Shown here: piece by piece, positions 45,401 to 61,200 of the stretch
How positions within the stretch are numbered: the stretch's first letter is position 1
Layout of the letters: each line of letters starts with the position of its first letter
Made by a program: the position numbers and the translations under genes
Origin: Auanema rhodensis
Taxonomy: Eukaryota; Nematoda; Chromadorea; Rhabditida; Rhabditidae
Assembly (NCBI GenBank): GCA_964057225.1
Contig: OZ059894.1
Coordinates: 19,374,476-19,438,475 of the forward strand
DNA: 64,000 nucleotides
Direction: 5' to 3'
Notes under the pieces: model-generated
What the model was told of the DNA's origin: nothing
Databases searched by the model: none
What the model saw: the letters and a program-made list of their open reading frames with translations, nothing else

Positions 45401-46635
45401 TTTGACAAAAATTTTTTCGAAAAATTTCAGAATAATTTAGCAGAAAGTAGATGTTTTTAGATTCCATTTTTCAAGGCAAAGACGATGGACAATGTTATTC
45501 AACGAAAAAATTAATTCTTCAGGGTGAAAATCGAGGATATAAGTGTGAACTTATAACAGTTGATATCTCGGTGCATTTTTAAGCTAGCGCAAATCTGTTA
45601 ACACAGATCGACGCAGCTTAAAAATCCGCATCGAATGCACTATACTACATTGAAAAACGCTTAATACAAAAATTAGTTATGATCGTTCGAAAAATGATGC
45701 ATTAGTGTATGTTGAGTTTCCATGTACACTCAACATTGCTTCCAAAAACATTTTGACAAAAATTTTTTCGAAAAATTTCAAAATAATTTAGCAAAAAGTA
45801 GATGTTTTTAGATTCCATTTTTTAAGGCAAAGACGATGGACAATGTTATTCAACGAAAAAATTAATTCTTCAGGGTGAAAATCGAGGATATAAGTGTGAA
45901 CTTATATCAGTTGATATCTCGGTGCATTTTTAAGCTAGCGCAAATCTGATAACACAGATCGACGCAACTTAAAAATCCGCATCGAATGCACTATACTCAT
46001 TGAAAAACGCTTAATACAAAAATTAGTTATGATCGTTCGAAAAATGATGCATTAGTGTATGTTGAGTTTCCATGTACACTCAACATTGCTTCCAAAAACA
46101 TTTTGACAAAAATTTTTTCGAAAAATTTCAAAATAATTTAGCAAAAAGTAGATGTTTTTAGATTCCATTTTTTAAGGCAAAGACGATGGACAATGTTATT
46201 CAACGAAAAAATTAATTCTTCAGGGTGAAAATCGAGGATATAAGTGTGAACTTATATCAGTTGATATCTCGGTGCATTTTTAAGCTAGCGCAAATCTGAT
46301 AACACAGATCGACGCAGCTTAAAAATCCGCATCGAATGCACTATACTCATTGAAAAACGCTTAATACAAAAATTAGTTATGATCGTTCGAAAAATGATGC
46401 ATTAGTGTATGTTGAGTTTCCATGTACACTCAACATTGCTTCCAAAAACATTTTGACAAAAATTTTTTCGAAAAATTTCAAAATAATTTAGCAAAAAGTA
46501 GATGTTTTTAGATTCCATTTTTTAAGGCAAAGACGATGGACAATGTTATTCAACGAAAAAATTAATTCTTCAGGGTGAAAATCGAGGATATAAGTGTGAA
46601 CTTATATCAGTTGATATCTCGGTGCATTTTTAAGC
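36471..46635. repeat. 29-monomer supra-HOR, copy A (10165 bp)
   Basis: 29 consecutive monomers with a distinctive order, repeated in 46636-56800. Markers shared at a constant offset of 10165 include GACGATATACAATG (36721/46886) and AGCAGAAAG at 41589/51754, 44392/54557 and 45443/55608. CATCGCTTCC plus GGACATTG monomers, ATCATTTGATATCTCGATGC monomers, and the CTTATAACAG/CTGTTAACAC pair are also shared. Fifteen 351-bp and fourteen 350-bp monomers give exactly 10165 bp. The right part contains a three-monomer sub-period of about 1051 bp: one GAGAAACG/GTTTG monomer, then two CTCATTG monomers. Confidence 0.88.
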
Positions 46636-49600
46636 TAGCGCAAATCTGATAACACAGATCGACGCAGCTTAAAAATCCGCATCGAATGCACTATACTACA
46701 TTGAGAAACGCTTAATACAAAAATTAGTTATGATCGTTTGAAAAATGATGCATTAGTGTATGTTGAGTTTCCATGTACACTCAACATTGCTTCCAAAAAC
46801 ATTTTGACAAAAATTTTTTCGAAAAATTTCAGAATAATTTAGCAAAAAGTAGATGTTTTTAGATTCCATTTTTCAAGGCAAAGACGATATACAATGTTAT
46901 TCAACGAAAAAATTAATTCTTCAGGGTGAAAATCGAGGATATAAGTGTGAACTTATATCAGTTGATATCTCGGTGCATTTTTAAGCTAGCGCAAATCTGA
47001 TAACACAGATCGACGCAGCTTAAAAATCCGCATCGAATGCACTATACTCATTGAAAAACGCTTAATACAAAAATTAGTTATGATCGTTCGAAAAATGATG
47101 CATTAGTGTATGTTGAGTTTCCATGTACACTCAACATTGCTTCCAAAAACATTTTGACAAAAATTTTTTCGAAAAATTTCAAAATAATTTAGCAAAAAGT
47201 AGATGTTTTTAGATTCCATTTTTTAAGGCAAAGACGATGGACAATGTTATTCAACGAAAAAATTAATTCTTCAGGGTGAAAATCGAGGATATAAGTGTGA
47301 ACTTATATCAGTTGATATCTCGGTGCATTTTTAAGCTAGCGCAAATCTGATAACACAGATCGACGCAGCTTAAAAATCCGCATCGAATGCACTATACTAC
47401 ATTGAGAAACGCTTAATACAAAAATTAGTTATGATCGTTTGAAAAATGATGCATTAGTGTATGTTGAGTTTCCATGTACACTCAACATCGCTTCCAAAAA
47501 CATTTTGACAAAAATTTTTTCGAAAAATTTCAGAATAATTTAGCAAAAAGTAGATGTTTTTAGATTCCATTTTTCAAGGCAAAGACGATGGACATTGTTA
47601 TTCAACGAAAAAATTAATTCTTCAGGGTGAAAATCGAGGATATAAGTGTGAACTTATATCAGTTGATATCTCGGTGCATTTTTAAGCTAGCGCAAATCTG
47701 ATAACACAGATCGACGCAGCTTAAAAATCCGCATCGAATGCACTATACTACATTGAGAAACGCTTAATACAAAAATTAGTTATGATCGTTTGAAAAATGA
47801 TGCATTAGTGTATGTTGAGTTTCCATGTACACTCAACATCGCTTCCAAAAACATTTTGACAAAAATTTTTTCGAAAAATTTCAGAATAATTTAGCAAAAA
47901 GTAGATGTTTTTAGATTCCATTTTTCAAGGCAAAGACGATGGACAATGTTATTCAACGAAAAAATTAATTCTTCAGGGTGAAAATCGAGGATATAAGTGT
48001 GAACTTATATCAGTTGATATCTCGGTGCATTTTTAAGCTAGCGCAAATCTGATAACACAGATCGACGCAGCTTAAAAATCCGCATCGAATGCACTATACT
48101 CATTGAAAAACGCTTAATACAAAAATTAGTTATGATCGTTCGAAAAATGATGCATTAGTGTATGTTGAGTTTCCATGTACACTCAACATTGCTTCCAAAA
48201 ACATTTTGACAAAAATTTTTTCGAAAAATTTCAGAATAATTTAGCAAAAAGTAGATGTTTTTAGATTCCTTTTTTCAAGGCAAAGACGATGGTCAATGTT
48301 ATTCAACGAAAAAATCAATTCTTCAGGGTGAAAATCGAGGATATAAGTGTGAACTTATATCATTTGATATCTCGATGCATTTTTAAGCTAGCGCAAATCT
48401 GATAACACAGATCGACGCAGCTTAAAAATCCGCATCGAATGCACTATACTACATTGAGAAACGCTTAATACAAAAATTAGTTATGATCGTTCGAAAAATG
48501 ATGCATTAGTGTATGTTGAGTTTCCATGTACACTCAACATTGCTTCCAAAAACATTTTGACAAAAATTTTTTCGAAAAATTTCAAAATAATTTAGCAAAA
48601 AGTAGATGTTTTTAGATTCCATTTTTTAAGGCAAAGACGATGGACAATGTTATTCAACGAAAAAATTAATTCTTCAGGGTGAAAATCGAGGATATAAGTG
48701 TGAACTTATATCATTTGATATCTCGGTGCATTTTTAAGCTAGCGCAAATCTGATAACACAGATCGACGCAGCTTAAAAATCCGCATCGAATGCACTATAC
48801 TACATTGAGAAACGCTTAATACAAAAATTAGTTATGATCGTTCGAAAAATGATGCATTAGTGTATGTTGAGTTTCCATGTACACTCAACATTGCTTCCAA
48901 AAACATTTTGACAAAAATTTTTTCGAAAAATTTCAAAATAATTTAGCAAAAAGTAGATGTTTTTAGATTCCATTTTTCAAGGCAAAGACGATGGACAATG
49001 TTATTCAACGAAAAAATTAATTCTTCAGGGTGAAAATCGAGGATATAAGTGTGAACTTATATCAGTTGATATCTCGGTGCATTTTTAAGCTAGCGCAAAT
49101 CTGATAACACAGATCGACGCAGCTTAAAAATCCGCATCGAATGCACTATACTACATTGAGAAACGCTTAATAAAAAAATTAGTTATGATCGTTTGAAAAA
49201 TGATGCATTAGTGTATGTTGAGTTTCCATGTACACTCAACATCGCTTCCAAAAACATTTTGACAAAAATTTTTTCGAAAAATTTCAGAATAATTTAGCAA
49301 AAAGTAGATGTTTTTAGATTCCATTTTTCAAGGCAAAGACGATGGACATTGTTATTCAACGAAAAAATTAATTCTTCAGGGTGAAAATCGAGGATATAAG
49401 TGTGAACTTATATCAGTTGATATCTCGGTGCATTTTTAAGCTAGCGCAAATCTGATAACACAGATCGACGCAGCTTAAAAATCCGCATCGAATGCACTAT
49501 ACTCATTGAAAAACGCTTAATACAAAAATTAGTTATGATCGTTCGAAAAATGATGCATTAGTGTATGTTGAGTTTCCATGTACACTCAACATTGCTTCCA

Positions 49601-52600
49601 AAAACATTTTGACAAAAATTTTTTCGAAAAATTTCAGAATAATTTAGCAAAAAGTAGATGTTTTTAGATTCCTTTTTTCAAGGCAAAGACGATGGTCAAT
49701 GTTATTCAACGAAAAAATCAATTCTTCAGGGTGAAAATCGAGGATATAAGTGTGAACTTATATCATTTGATATCTCGATGCATTTTTAAGCTAGCGCAAA
49801 TCTGATAACACAGATCGACGCAGCTTAAAAATCCGCATCGAATGCACTATACTACATTGAGAAACGCTTAATACAAAAATTAGTTATGATCGTTCGAAAA
49901 ATGATGCATTAGTGTATGTTGAGTTTCCATGTACACTCAACATTGCTTCCAAAAACATTTTGACAAAAATTTTTTCGAAAAATTTCAAAATAATTTAGCA
50001 AAAAGTAGATGTTTTTAGATTCCATTTTTCAAGGCAAAGACGATGGACAATGTTATTCAACGAAAAAATTAATTCTTCAGGGTGAAAATCGAGGATATAA
50101 GTGTGAACTTATATCAGTTGATATCTCGGTGCATTTTTAAGCTAGCGCAAATCTGATAACACAGATCGACGCAGCTTAAAAATCCGCATCGAATGCACTA
50201 TACTACATTGAAAAACGCTTAATACAAAAATTAGTTATGATCGTTCGAAAAATGATGCATTAGTGTATGTTGAGTTTCCATGTACACTCAACATTGCTTC
50301 CAAAAACATTTTGACAAAAATTTTTTCGAAAAATTTCAGAATAATTTAGCAAAAAGTAGATGTTTTTAGATTCCTTTTTTCAAGGCAAAGACGATGGTCA
50401 ATGTTATTCAACGAAAAAATCAATTCTTCAGGGTGAAAATCGAGGATATAAGTGTGAACTTATATCAGTTGATATCTCGGTGCATTTTTAAGCTAGCGCA
50501 AATCTGATAACACAGATCGACGCAGCTTAAAAATCCGCATCGAATGCACTATACTACATTGAGAAACGCTTAATACAAAAATTAGTTATGATCGTTTGAA
50601 AAATGATGCATTAGTGTATGTTGAGTTTCCATGTACACTCAACATTGCTTCCAAAAACATTTTGACAAAAATTTTTTCGAAAAATTTCAAAATAATTTAG
50701 CAAAAAGTAGATGTTTTTAGATTCCATTTTTCAAGGCAAAGACGATGGACAATGTTATTCAACGAAAAAATTAATTCTTCAGGGTGAAAATCGAGGATAT
50801 AAGTGTGAACTTATATCAGTTGATATCTCGGTGCATTTTTAAGCTAGCGCAAATCTGATAACACAGATCGACGCAGCTTAAAAATCCGCATCGAATGCAC
50901 TATACTCATTGAAAAACGCTTAATACAAAAATTAGTTATGATCGTTCGAAAAATGATGCATTAGTGTATGTTGAGTTTCCATGTACACTCAACATTGCTT
51001 CCAAAAACATTTTGACAAAAATTTTTTCGAAAAATTTCAAAATAATTTAGCAAAAAGTAGATGTTTTTAGATTCCATTTTTTAAGGCAAAGACGATGGAC
51101 AATGTTATTCAACGAAAAAATTAATTCTTCAGGGTGAAAATCGAGGATATAAGTGTGAACTTATATCAGTTGATATCTCGGTGCATTTTTAAGCTAGCGC
51201 AAATCTGATAACACAGATCGACGCAGCTTAAAAATCCGCATCGAATGCACTATACTCATTGAAAAACGCTTAATACAAAAATTAGTTATGATCGTTCGAA
51301 AAATGATGCATTAGTGTATGTTGAGTTTCCATGTACACTCAACATTGCTTCCAAAAACATTTTGACAAAAATTTTTTCGAAAAATTTCAAAATAATTTAG
51401 CAAAAAGTAGATGTTTTTAGATTCCATTTTTTAAGGCAAAGACGATGGACAATGTTATTCAACGAAAAAATTAATTCTTCAGGGTGAAAATCGAGGATAT
51501 AAGTGTGAACTTATATCAGTTGATATCTCGGTGCATTTTTAAGCTAGCGCAAATCTGATAACACAGATCGACGCAGCTTAAAAATCCGCATCGAATGCAC
51601 TATACTACATTGAGAAACGCTTAATACAAAAATTAGTTATGATCGTTTGAAAAATGATGCATTAGTGTATGTTGAGTTTCCATGTACACTCAACATTGCT
51701 TCCAAAAACATTTTGACAAAAATTTTTTCGAAAAATTTCAGAATAATTTAGCAGAAAGTAGATGTTTTTAGATTCCATTTTTCAAGGCAAAGACGATGGA
51801 CAATGTTATTCAACGAAAAAATTAATTCTTCAGGGTGAAAATCGAGGATATAAGTGTGAACTTATATCAGTTGATATCTCGGTGCATTTTTAAGCTAGCG
51901 CAAATCTGATAACACAGATCGACGCAGCTTAAAAATCCGCATCGAATGCACTATACTCATTGAAAAACGCTTAATACAAAAATTAGTTATGATCGTTCGA
52001 AAAATGATGCATTAGTGTATGTTGAGTTTCCATGTACACTCAACATTGCTTCCAAAAACATTTTGACAAAAATTTTTTCGAAAAATTTCAGAATAATTTA
52101 GCAAAAAGTAGATGTTTTTAGATTCCTTTTTTCAAGGCAAAGACGATGGTCAATGTTATTCAACGAAAAAATCAATTCTTCAGGGTGAAAATCGAGGATA
52201 TAAGTGTGAACTTATATCAGTTGATATCTCGGTGCATTTTTAAGCTAGCGCAAATCTGATAACACAGATCGACGCAGCTTAAAAATCCGCATCGAATGCA
52301 CTATACTACATTGAGAAACGCTTAATACAAAAATTAGTTATGATCGTTTGAAAAATGATGCATTAGTGTATGTTGAGTTTCCATGTACACTCAACATTGC
52401 TTCCAAAAACATTTTGACAAAAATTTTTTCGAAAAATTTCAGAATAATTTAGCAAAAAGTAGATGTTTTTAGATTCCATTTTTCAAGGCAAAGACGATGG
52501 ACAATGTTATTCAACGAAAAAATTAATTCTTCAGGGTGAAAATCGAGGATATAAGTGTGAACTTATATCAGTTGATATCTCGGTGCATTTTTAAGCTAGC

Positions 52601-55600
52601 GCAAATCTGATAACACAGATCGACGCAGCTTAAAAATCCGCATCGAATGCACTATACTCATTGAAAAACGCTTAATACAAAAATTAGTTATGATCGTTCG
52701 AAAAATGATGCATTAGTGTATGTTGAGTTTCCATGTACACTCAACATTGCTTCCAAAAACATTTTGACAAAAATTTTTTCGAAAAATTTCAAAATAATTT
52801 AGCAAAAAGTAGATGTTTTTAGATTCCATTTTTTAAGGCAAAGACGATGGACAATGTTATTCAACGAAAAAATTAATTCTTCAGGGTGAAAATCGAGGAT
52901 ATAAGTGTGAACTTATATCAGTTGATATCTCGGTGCATTTTTAAGCTAGCGCAAATCTGATAACACAGATCGACGCAGCTTAAAAATCCGCATCGAATGC
53001 ACTATACTCATTGAAAAACGCTTAATACAAAAATTAGTTATGATCGTTCGAAAAATGATGCATTAGTGTATGTTGAGTTTCCATGTACACTCAACATTGC
53101 TTCCAAAAACATTTTGACAAAAATTTTTTCGAAAAATTTCAAAATAATTTAGCAAAAAGTAGATGTTTTTAGATTCCATTTTTTAAGGCAAAGACGATGG
53201 ACAATGTTATTCAACGAAAAAATTAATTCTTCAGGGTGAAAATCGAGGATATAAGTGTGAACTTATATCAGTTGATATCTCGGTGCATTTTTAAGCTAGC
53301 GCAAATCTGATAACACAGATCGACGCAGCTTAAAAATCCGCATCGAATGCACTATACTACATTGAGAAACGCTTAATACAAAAATTAGTTATGATCGTTT
53401 GAAAAATGATGCATTAGTGTATGTTGAGTTTCCATGTACACTCAACATTGCTTCCAAAAACATTTTGACAAAAATTTTTTCGAAAAATTTCAGAATAATT
53501 TAGCAAAAAGTAGATGTTTTTAGATTCCATTTTTCAAGGCAAAGACGATGGACAATGTTATTCAACGAAAAAATTAATTCTTCAGGGTGAAAATCGAGGA
53601 TATAAGTGTGAACTTATATCAGTTGATATCTCGGTGCATTTTTAAGCTAGCGCAAATCTGATAACACAGATCGACGCAGCTTAAAAATCCGCATCGAATG
53701 CACTATACTCATTGAAAAACGCTTAATACAAAAATTAGTTATGATCGTTCGAAAAATGATGCATTAGTGTATGTTGAGTTTCCATGTACACTCAACATTG
53801 CTTCCAAAAACATTTTGACAAAAATTTTTTCGAAAAATTTCAAAATAATTTAGCAAAAAGTAGATGTTTTTAGATTCCATTTTTTAAGGCAAAGACGATG
53901 GACAATGTTATTCAACGAAAAAATTAATTCTTCAGGGTGAAAATCGAGGATATAAGTGTGAACTTATATCAGTTGATATCTCGGTGCATTTTTAAGCTAG
54001 CGCAAATCTGATAACACAGATCGACGCAGCTTAAAAATCCGCATCGAATGCACTATACTCATTGAAAAACGCTTAATACAAAAATTAGTTATGATCGTTC
54101 GAAAAATGATGCATTAGTGTATGTTGAGTTTCCATGTACACTCAACATTGCTTCCAAAAACATTTTGACAAAAATTTTTTCGAAAAATTTCAAAATAATT
54201 TAGCAAAAAGTAGATGTTTTTAGATTCCATTTTTTAAGGCAAAGACGATGGACAATGTTATTCAACGAAAAAATTAATTCTTCAGGGTGAAAATCGAGGA
54301 TATAAGTGTGAACTTATATCAGTTGATATCTCGGTGCATTTTTAAGCTAGCGCAAATCTGATAACACAGATCGACGCAGCTTAAAAATCCGCATCGAATG
54401 CACTATACTACATTGAGAAACGCTTAATACAAAAATTAGTTATGATCGTTTGAAAAATGATGCATTAGTGTATGTTGAGTTTCCATGTACACTCAACATT
54501 GCTTCCAAAAACATTTTGACAAAAATTTTTTCGAAAAATTTCAGAATAATTTAGCAGAAAGTAGATGTTTTTAGATTCCATTTTTCAAGGCAAAGACGAT
54601 GGACAATGTTATTCAACGAAAAAATTAATTCTTCAGGGTGAAAATCGAGGATATAAGTGTGAACTTATATCAGTTGATATCTCGGTGCATTTTTAAGCTA
54701 GCGCAAATCTGATAACACAGATCGACGCAGCTTAAAAATCCGCATCGAATGCACTATACTCATTGAAAAACGCTTAATACAAAAATTAGTTATGATCGTT
54801 CGAAAAATGATGCATTAGTGTATGTTGAGTTTCCATGTACACTCAACATTGCTTCCAAAAACATTTTGACAAAAATTTTTTCGAAAAATTTCAAAATAAT
54901 TTAGCAAAAAGTAGATGTTTTTAGATTCCATTTTTTAAGGCAAAGACGATGGACAATGTTATTCAACGAAAAAATTAATTCTTCAGGGTGAAAATCGAGG
55001 ATATAAGTGTGAACTTATATCAGTTGATATCTCGGTGCATTTTTAAGCTAGCGCAAATCTGATAACACAGATCGACGCAGCTTAAAAATCCGCATCGAAT
55101 GCACTATACTCATTGAAAAACGCTTAATACAAAAATTAGTTATGATCGTTCGAAAAATGATGCATTAGTGTATGTTGAGTTTCCATGTACACTCAACATT
55201 GCTTCCAAAAACATTTTGACAAAAATTTTTTCGAAAAATTTCAAAATAATTTAGCAAAAAGTAGATGTTTTTAGATTCCATTTTTTAAGGCAAAGACGAT
55301 GGACAATGTTATTCAACGAAAAAATTAATTCTTCAGGGTGAAAATCGAGGATATAAGTGTGAACTTATATCAGTTGATATCTCGGTGCATTTTTAAGCTA
55401 GCGCAAATCTGATAACACAGATCGACGCAGCTTAAAAATCCGCATCGAATGCACTATACTACATTGAGAAACGCTTAATACAAAAATTAGTTATGATCGT
55501 TTGAAAAATGATGCATTAGTGTATGTTGAGTTTCCATGTACACTCAACATTGCTTCCAAAAACATTTTGACAAAAATTTTTTCGAAAAATTTCAGAATAA

Positions 55601-56800
55601 TTTAGCAGAAAGTAGATGTTTTTAGATTCCATTTTTCAAGGCAAAGACGATGGACAATGTTATTCAACGAAAAAATTAATTCTTCAGGGTGAAAATCGAG
55701 GATATAAGTGTGAACTTATAACAGTTGATATCTCGGTGCATTTTTAAGCTAGCGCAAATCTGTTAACACAGATCGACGCAGCTTAAAAATCCGCATCGAA
55801 TGCACTATACTACATTGAAAAACGCTTAATACAAAAATTAGTTATGATCGTTCGAAAAATGATGCATTAGTGTATGTTGAGTTTCCATGTACACTCAACA
55901 TTGCTTCCAAAAACATTTTGACAAAAATTTTTTCGAAAAATTTCAAAATAATTTAGCAAAAAGTAGATGTTTTTAGATTCCATTTTTTAAGGCAAAGACG
56001 ATGGACAATGTTATTCAACGAAAAAATTAATTCTTCAGGGTGAAAATCGAGGATATAAGTGTGAACTTATATCAGTTGATATCTCGGTGCATTTTTAAGC
56101 TAGCGCAAATCTGATAACACAGATCGACGCAGCTTAAAAATCCGCATCGAATGCACTATACTCATTGAAAAACGCTTAATACAAAAATTAGTTATGATCG
56201 TTCGAAAAATGATGCATTAGTGTATGTTGAGTTTCCATGTACACTCAACATTGCTTCCAAAAACATTTTGACAAAAATTTTTTCGAAAAATTTCAAAATA
56301 ATTTAGCAAAAAGTAGATGTTTTTAGATTCCATTTTTTAAGGCAAAGACGATGGACAATGTTATTCAACGAAAAAATTAATTCTTCAGGGTGAAAATCGA
56401 GGATATAAGTGTGAACTTATATCAGTTGATATCTCGGTGCATTTTTAAGCTAGCGCAAATCTGATAACACAGATCGACGCAGCTTAAAAATCCGCATCGA
56501 ATGCACTATACTCATTGAAAAACGCTTAATACAAAAATTAGTTATGATCGTTCGAAAAATGATGCATTAGTGTATGTTGAGTTTCCATGTACACTCAACA
56601 TTGCTTCCAAAAACATTTTGACAAAAATTTTTTCGAAAAATTTCAAAATAATTTAGCAAAAAGTAGATGTTTTTAGATTCCATTTTTTAAGGCAAAGACG
56701 ATGGACAATGTTATTCAACGAAAAAATTAATTCTTCAGGGTGAAAATCGAGGATATAAGTGTGAACTTATATCAGTTGATATCTCGGTGCATTTTTAAGC
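46636..56800. repeat. 29-monomer supra-HOR, copy B (10165 bp)
   Basis: Second copy of 36471-46635 with no net length change. Differences noticed by eye: 49173 is A where 39008 is C, and copy A has CGCAACTTA near 45966 where copy B has CGCAGCTTA. The monomer before copy A (CCTTTTTTC class) and the monomer after copy B (ACATTGAAAAACG class) do not continue the pattern, so there are two copies only. Confidence 0.88.
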
Positions 56801-58203
56801 TAGCGCAAATCTGATAACACAGATCGACGCAGCTTAAAAATCCGCATCGAATGCACTATACTACATTGAAAAACGCTTAATACAAAAATTAGTTATGATC
56901 GTTCGAAAAATGATGCATTAGTGTATGTTGAGTTTCCATGTACACTCAACATTGCTTCCAAAAACATTTTGACAAAAATTTTTTCGAAAAATTTCAAAAT
57001 AATTTAGCAAAAAGTAGATGTTTTTAGATTCCATTTTTTAAGGCAAAGACGATGGACAATGTTATTCAACGAAAAAATTAATTCTTCAGGGTGAAAATCG
57101 AGGATATAAGTGTGAACTTATATCAGTTGATATCTCGGTGCATTTTTAAGCTAGCGCAAATCTGATAACACAGATCGACGCAGCTTAAAAATCCGCATCG
57201 AATGCACTATACTCATTGAAAAACGCTTAATACAAAAATTAGTTATGATCGTTCGAAAAATGATGCATTAGTGTATGTTGAGTTTCCATGTACACTCAAC
57301 ATTGCTTCCAAAAACATTTTGACAAAAATTTTTTCGAAAAATTTCAAAATAATTTAGCAAAAAGTAGATGTTTTTAGATTCCATTTTTTAAGGCAAAGAC
57401 GATGGACAATGTTATTCAACGAAAAAATTAATTCTTCAGGGTGAAAATCGAGGATATAAGTGTGAACTTATATCAGTTGATATCTCGGTGCATTTTTAAG
57501 CTAGCGCAAATCTGATAACACAGATCGACGCAGCTTAAAAATCCGCATCGAATGCACTATACTACATTGAGAAACGCTTAATACAAAAATTAGTTATGAT
57601 CGTTTGAAAAATGATGCATTAGTGTATGTTGAGTTTCCATGTACACTCAACATTGCTTCCAAAAACATTTTGACAAAAATTTTTTCGAAAAATTTCAGAA
57701 TAATTTAGCAGAAAGTAGATGTTTTTAGATTCCATTTTTCAAGGCAAAGACGATGGACAATGTTATTCAACGAAAAAATTAATTCTTCAGGGTGAAAATC
57801 GAGGATATAAGTGTGAACTTATATCAGTTGATATCTCGGTGCATTTTTAAGCTAGCGCAAATCTGATAACACAGATCGACGCAGCTTAAAAATCCGCATC
57901 GAATGCACTATACTACATTGAAAAACGCTTAATACAAAAATTAGTTATGATCGTTCGAAAAATGATGCATTAGTGTATGTTGAGTTTCCATGTACACTCA
58001 ACATTGCTTCCAAAAACATTTTGACAAAAATTTTTTCGAAAAATTTCAGAATAATTTAGCAAAAAGTAGATGTTTTTAGATTCCTTTTTTCAAGGCAAAG
58101 ACGATGGTCAATGTTATTCAACGAAAAAATCAATTCTTCAGGGTGAAAATCGAGGATATAAGTGTGAACTTATATCAGTTGATATCTCGGTGCATTTTTA
58201 AGC

Positions 58204-61200
58204 TAGCGCAAATCTGATAACACAGATCGACGCAGCTTAAAAATCCGCATCGAATGCACTATACTACATTGAGAAACGCTTAATACAAAAATTAGTTATG
58301 ATCGTTTGAAAAATGATGCATTAGTGTATGTTGAGTTTCCATGTACACTCAACATTGCTTCCAAAAACATTTTGACAAAAATTTTTTCGAAAAATTTCAG
58401 AATAATTTAGCAAAAAGTAGATGTTTTTAGATTCCATTTTTCAAGGCAAAGACGATGGACAATGTTATTCAACGAAAAAATTAATTCTTCAGGGTGAAAA
58501 TCGAGGATATAAGTGTGAACTTATATCAGTTGATATCTCGGTGCATTTTTAAGCTAGCGCAAATCTGATAACACAGATCGACGCAGCTTAAAAATCCGCA
58601 TCGAATGCACTATACTCATTGAAAAACGCTTAATACAAAAATTAGTTATGATCGTTCGAAAAATGATGCATTAGTGTATGTTGAGTTTCCATGTACACTC
58701 AACATTGCTTCCAAAAACATTTTGACAAAAATTTTTTCGAAAAATTTCAAAATAATTTAGCAAAAAGTAGATGTTTTTAGATTCCATTTTTTAAGGCAAA
58801 GACGATGGACAATGTTATTCAACGAAAAAATTAATTCTTCAGGGTGAAAATCGAGGATATAAGTGTGAACTTATATCAGTTGATATCTCGGTGCATTTTT
58901 AAGCTAGCGCAAATCTGATAACACAGATCGACGCAGCTTAAAAATCCGCATCGAATGCACTATACTACATTGAGAAACGCTTAATACAAAAATTAGTTAT
59001 GATCGTTTGAAAAATGATGCATTAGTGTATGTTGAGTTTCCATGTACACTCAACATTGCTTCCAAAAACATTTTGACAAAAATTTTTTCGAAAAATTTCA
59101 GAATAATTTAGCAAAAAGTAGATGTTTTTAGATTCCATTTTTCAAGGCAAAGACGATGGACAATGTTATTCAACGAAAAAATTAATTCTTCAGGGTGAAA
59201 ATCGAGGATATAAGTGTGAACTTATATCAGTTGATATCTCGGTGCATTTTTAAGCTAGCGCAAATCTGATAACACAGATCGACGCAGCTTAAAAATCCGC
59301 ATCGAATGCACTATACTCATTGAAAAACGCTTAATACAAAAATTAGTTATGATCGTTCGAAAAATGATGCATTAGTGTATGTTGAGTTTCCATGTACACT
59401 CAACATTGCTTCCAAAAACATTTTGACAAAAATTTTTTCGAAAAATTTCAAAATAATTTAGCAAAAAGTAGATGTTTTTAGATTCCATTTTTTAAGGCAA
59501 AGACGATGGACAATGTTATTCAACGAAAAAATTAATTCTTCAGGGTGAAAATCGAGGATATAAGTGTGAACTTATATCAGTTGATATCTCGGTGCATTTT
59601 TAAGCTAGCGCAAATCTGATAACACAGATCGACGCAGCTTAAAAATCCGCATCGAATGCACTATACTACATTGAGAAACGCTTAATACAAAAATTAGTTA
59701 TGATCGTTTGAAAAATGATGCATTAGTGTATGTTGAGTTTCCATGTACACTCAACATTGCTTCCAAAAACATTTTGACAAAAATTTTTTCGAAAAATTTC
59801 AGAATAATTTAGCAAAAAGTAGATGTTTTTAGATTCCATTTTTCAAGGCAAAGACGATGGACAATGTTATTCAACGAAAAAATTAATTCTTCAGGGGGAA
59901 ATCGAGGATATAAGTGTGAACTTATATCAGTTGATATCTCGGTGCATTTTTAAGCTAGCGCAAATCTGATAACACAGATCGACGCAGCTTAAAAATCCGC
60001 ATCGAATACACTATACTCATTGAAAAACGCTTAATACAAAAATTAGTTATGATCGTTCGAAAAATGATGCATTAGTGTATGTTGAGTTTCCATGTACACT
60101 CAACATTGCTTCCAAAAACATTTTGACAAAAATTTTTTCGAAAAATTTCAAAATAATTTAGCAAAAAGTAGATGTTTTTAGATTCCATTTTTTAAGGCAA
60201 AGACGATGGACAATGTTATTCAACGAAAAAATTAATTCTTCAGGGTGAAAATCGAGGATATAAGTGTGAACTTATATCAGTTGATATCTCGGTGCATTTT
60301 TAAGCTAGCGCAAATCTGATAACACAGATCGACGCAGCTTAAAAATCCGCATCGAATGCACTATACTACATTGAGAAACGCTTAATACAAAAATTAGTTA
60401 TGATCGTTTGAAAAATGATGCATTAGTGTATGTTGAGTTTCCATGTACACTCAACATTGCTTCCAAAAACATTTTGACAAAAATTTTTTCGAAAAATTTC
60501 AGAATAATTTAGCAAAAAGTAGATGTTTTTAGATTCCATTTTTCAAGGCAAAGACGATGGACAATGTTATTCAACGAAAAAATTAATTCTTCAGGGTGAA
60601 AATCGAGGATATAAGTGTGAACTTATATCAGTTGATATCTCGGTGCATTTTTAAGCTAGCGCAAATCTGATAACACAGATCGACGCAGCTTAAAAATCCG
60701 CATCGAATGCACTATACTCATTGAAAAACGCTTAATACAAAAATTAGTTATGATCGTTCGAAAAATGATGCATTAGTGTATGTTGAGTTTCCATGTACAC
60801 TCAACATTGCTTCCAAAAACATTTTGACAAAAATTTTTTCGAAAAATTTCAAAATAATTTAGCAAAAAGTAGATGTTTTTAGATTCCATTTTTTAAGGCA
60901 AAGACGATGGACAATGTTATTCAACGAAAAAATTAATTCTTCAGGGTGAAAATCGAGGATATAAGTGTGAACTTATATCAGTTGATATCTCGGTGCATTT
61001 TTAAGCTAGCGCAAATCTGATAACACAGATCGACGCAGCTTAAAAATCCGCATCGAATGCACTATACTACATTGAGAAACGCTTAATACAAAAATTAGTT
61101 ATGATCGTTTGAAAAATGATGCATTAGTGTATGTTGAGTTTCCATGTACACTCAACATTGCTTCCAAAAACATTTTGACAAAAATTTTTTCGAAAAATTT

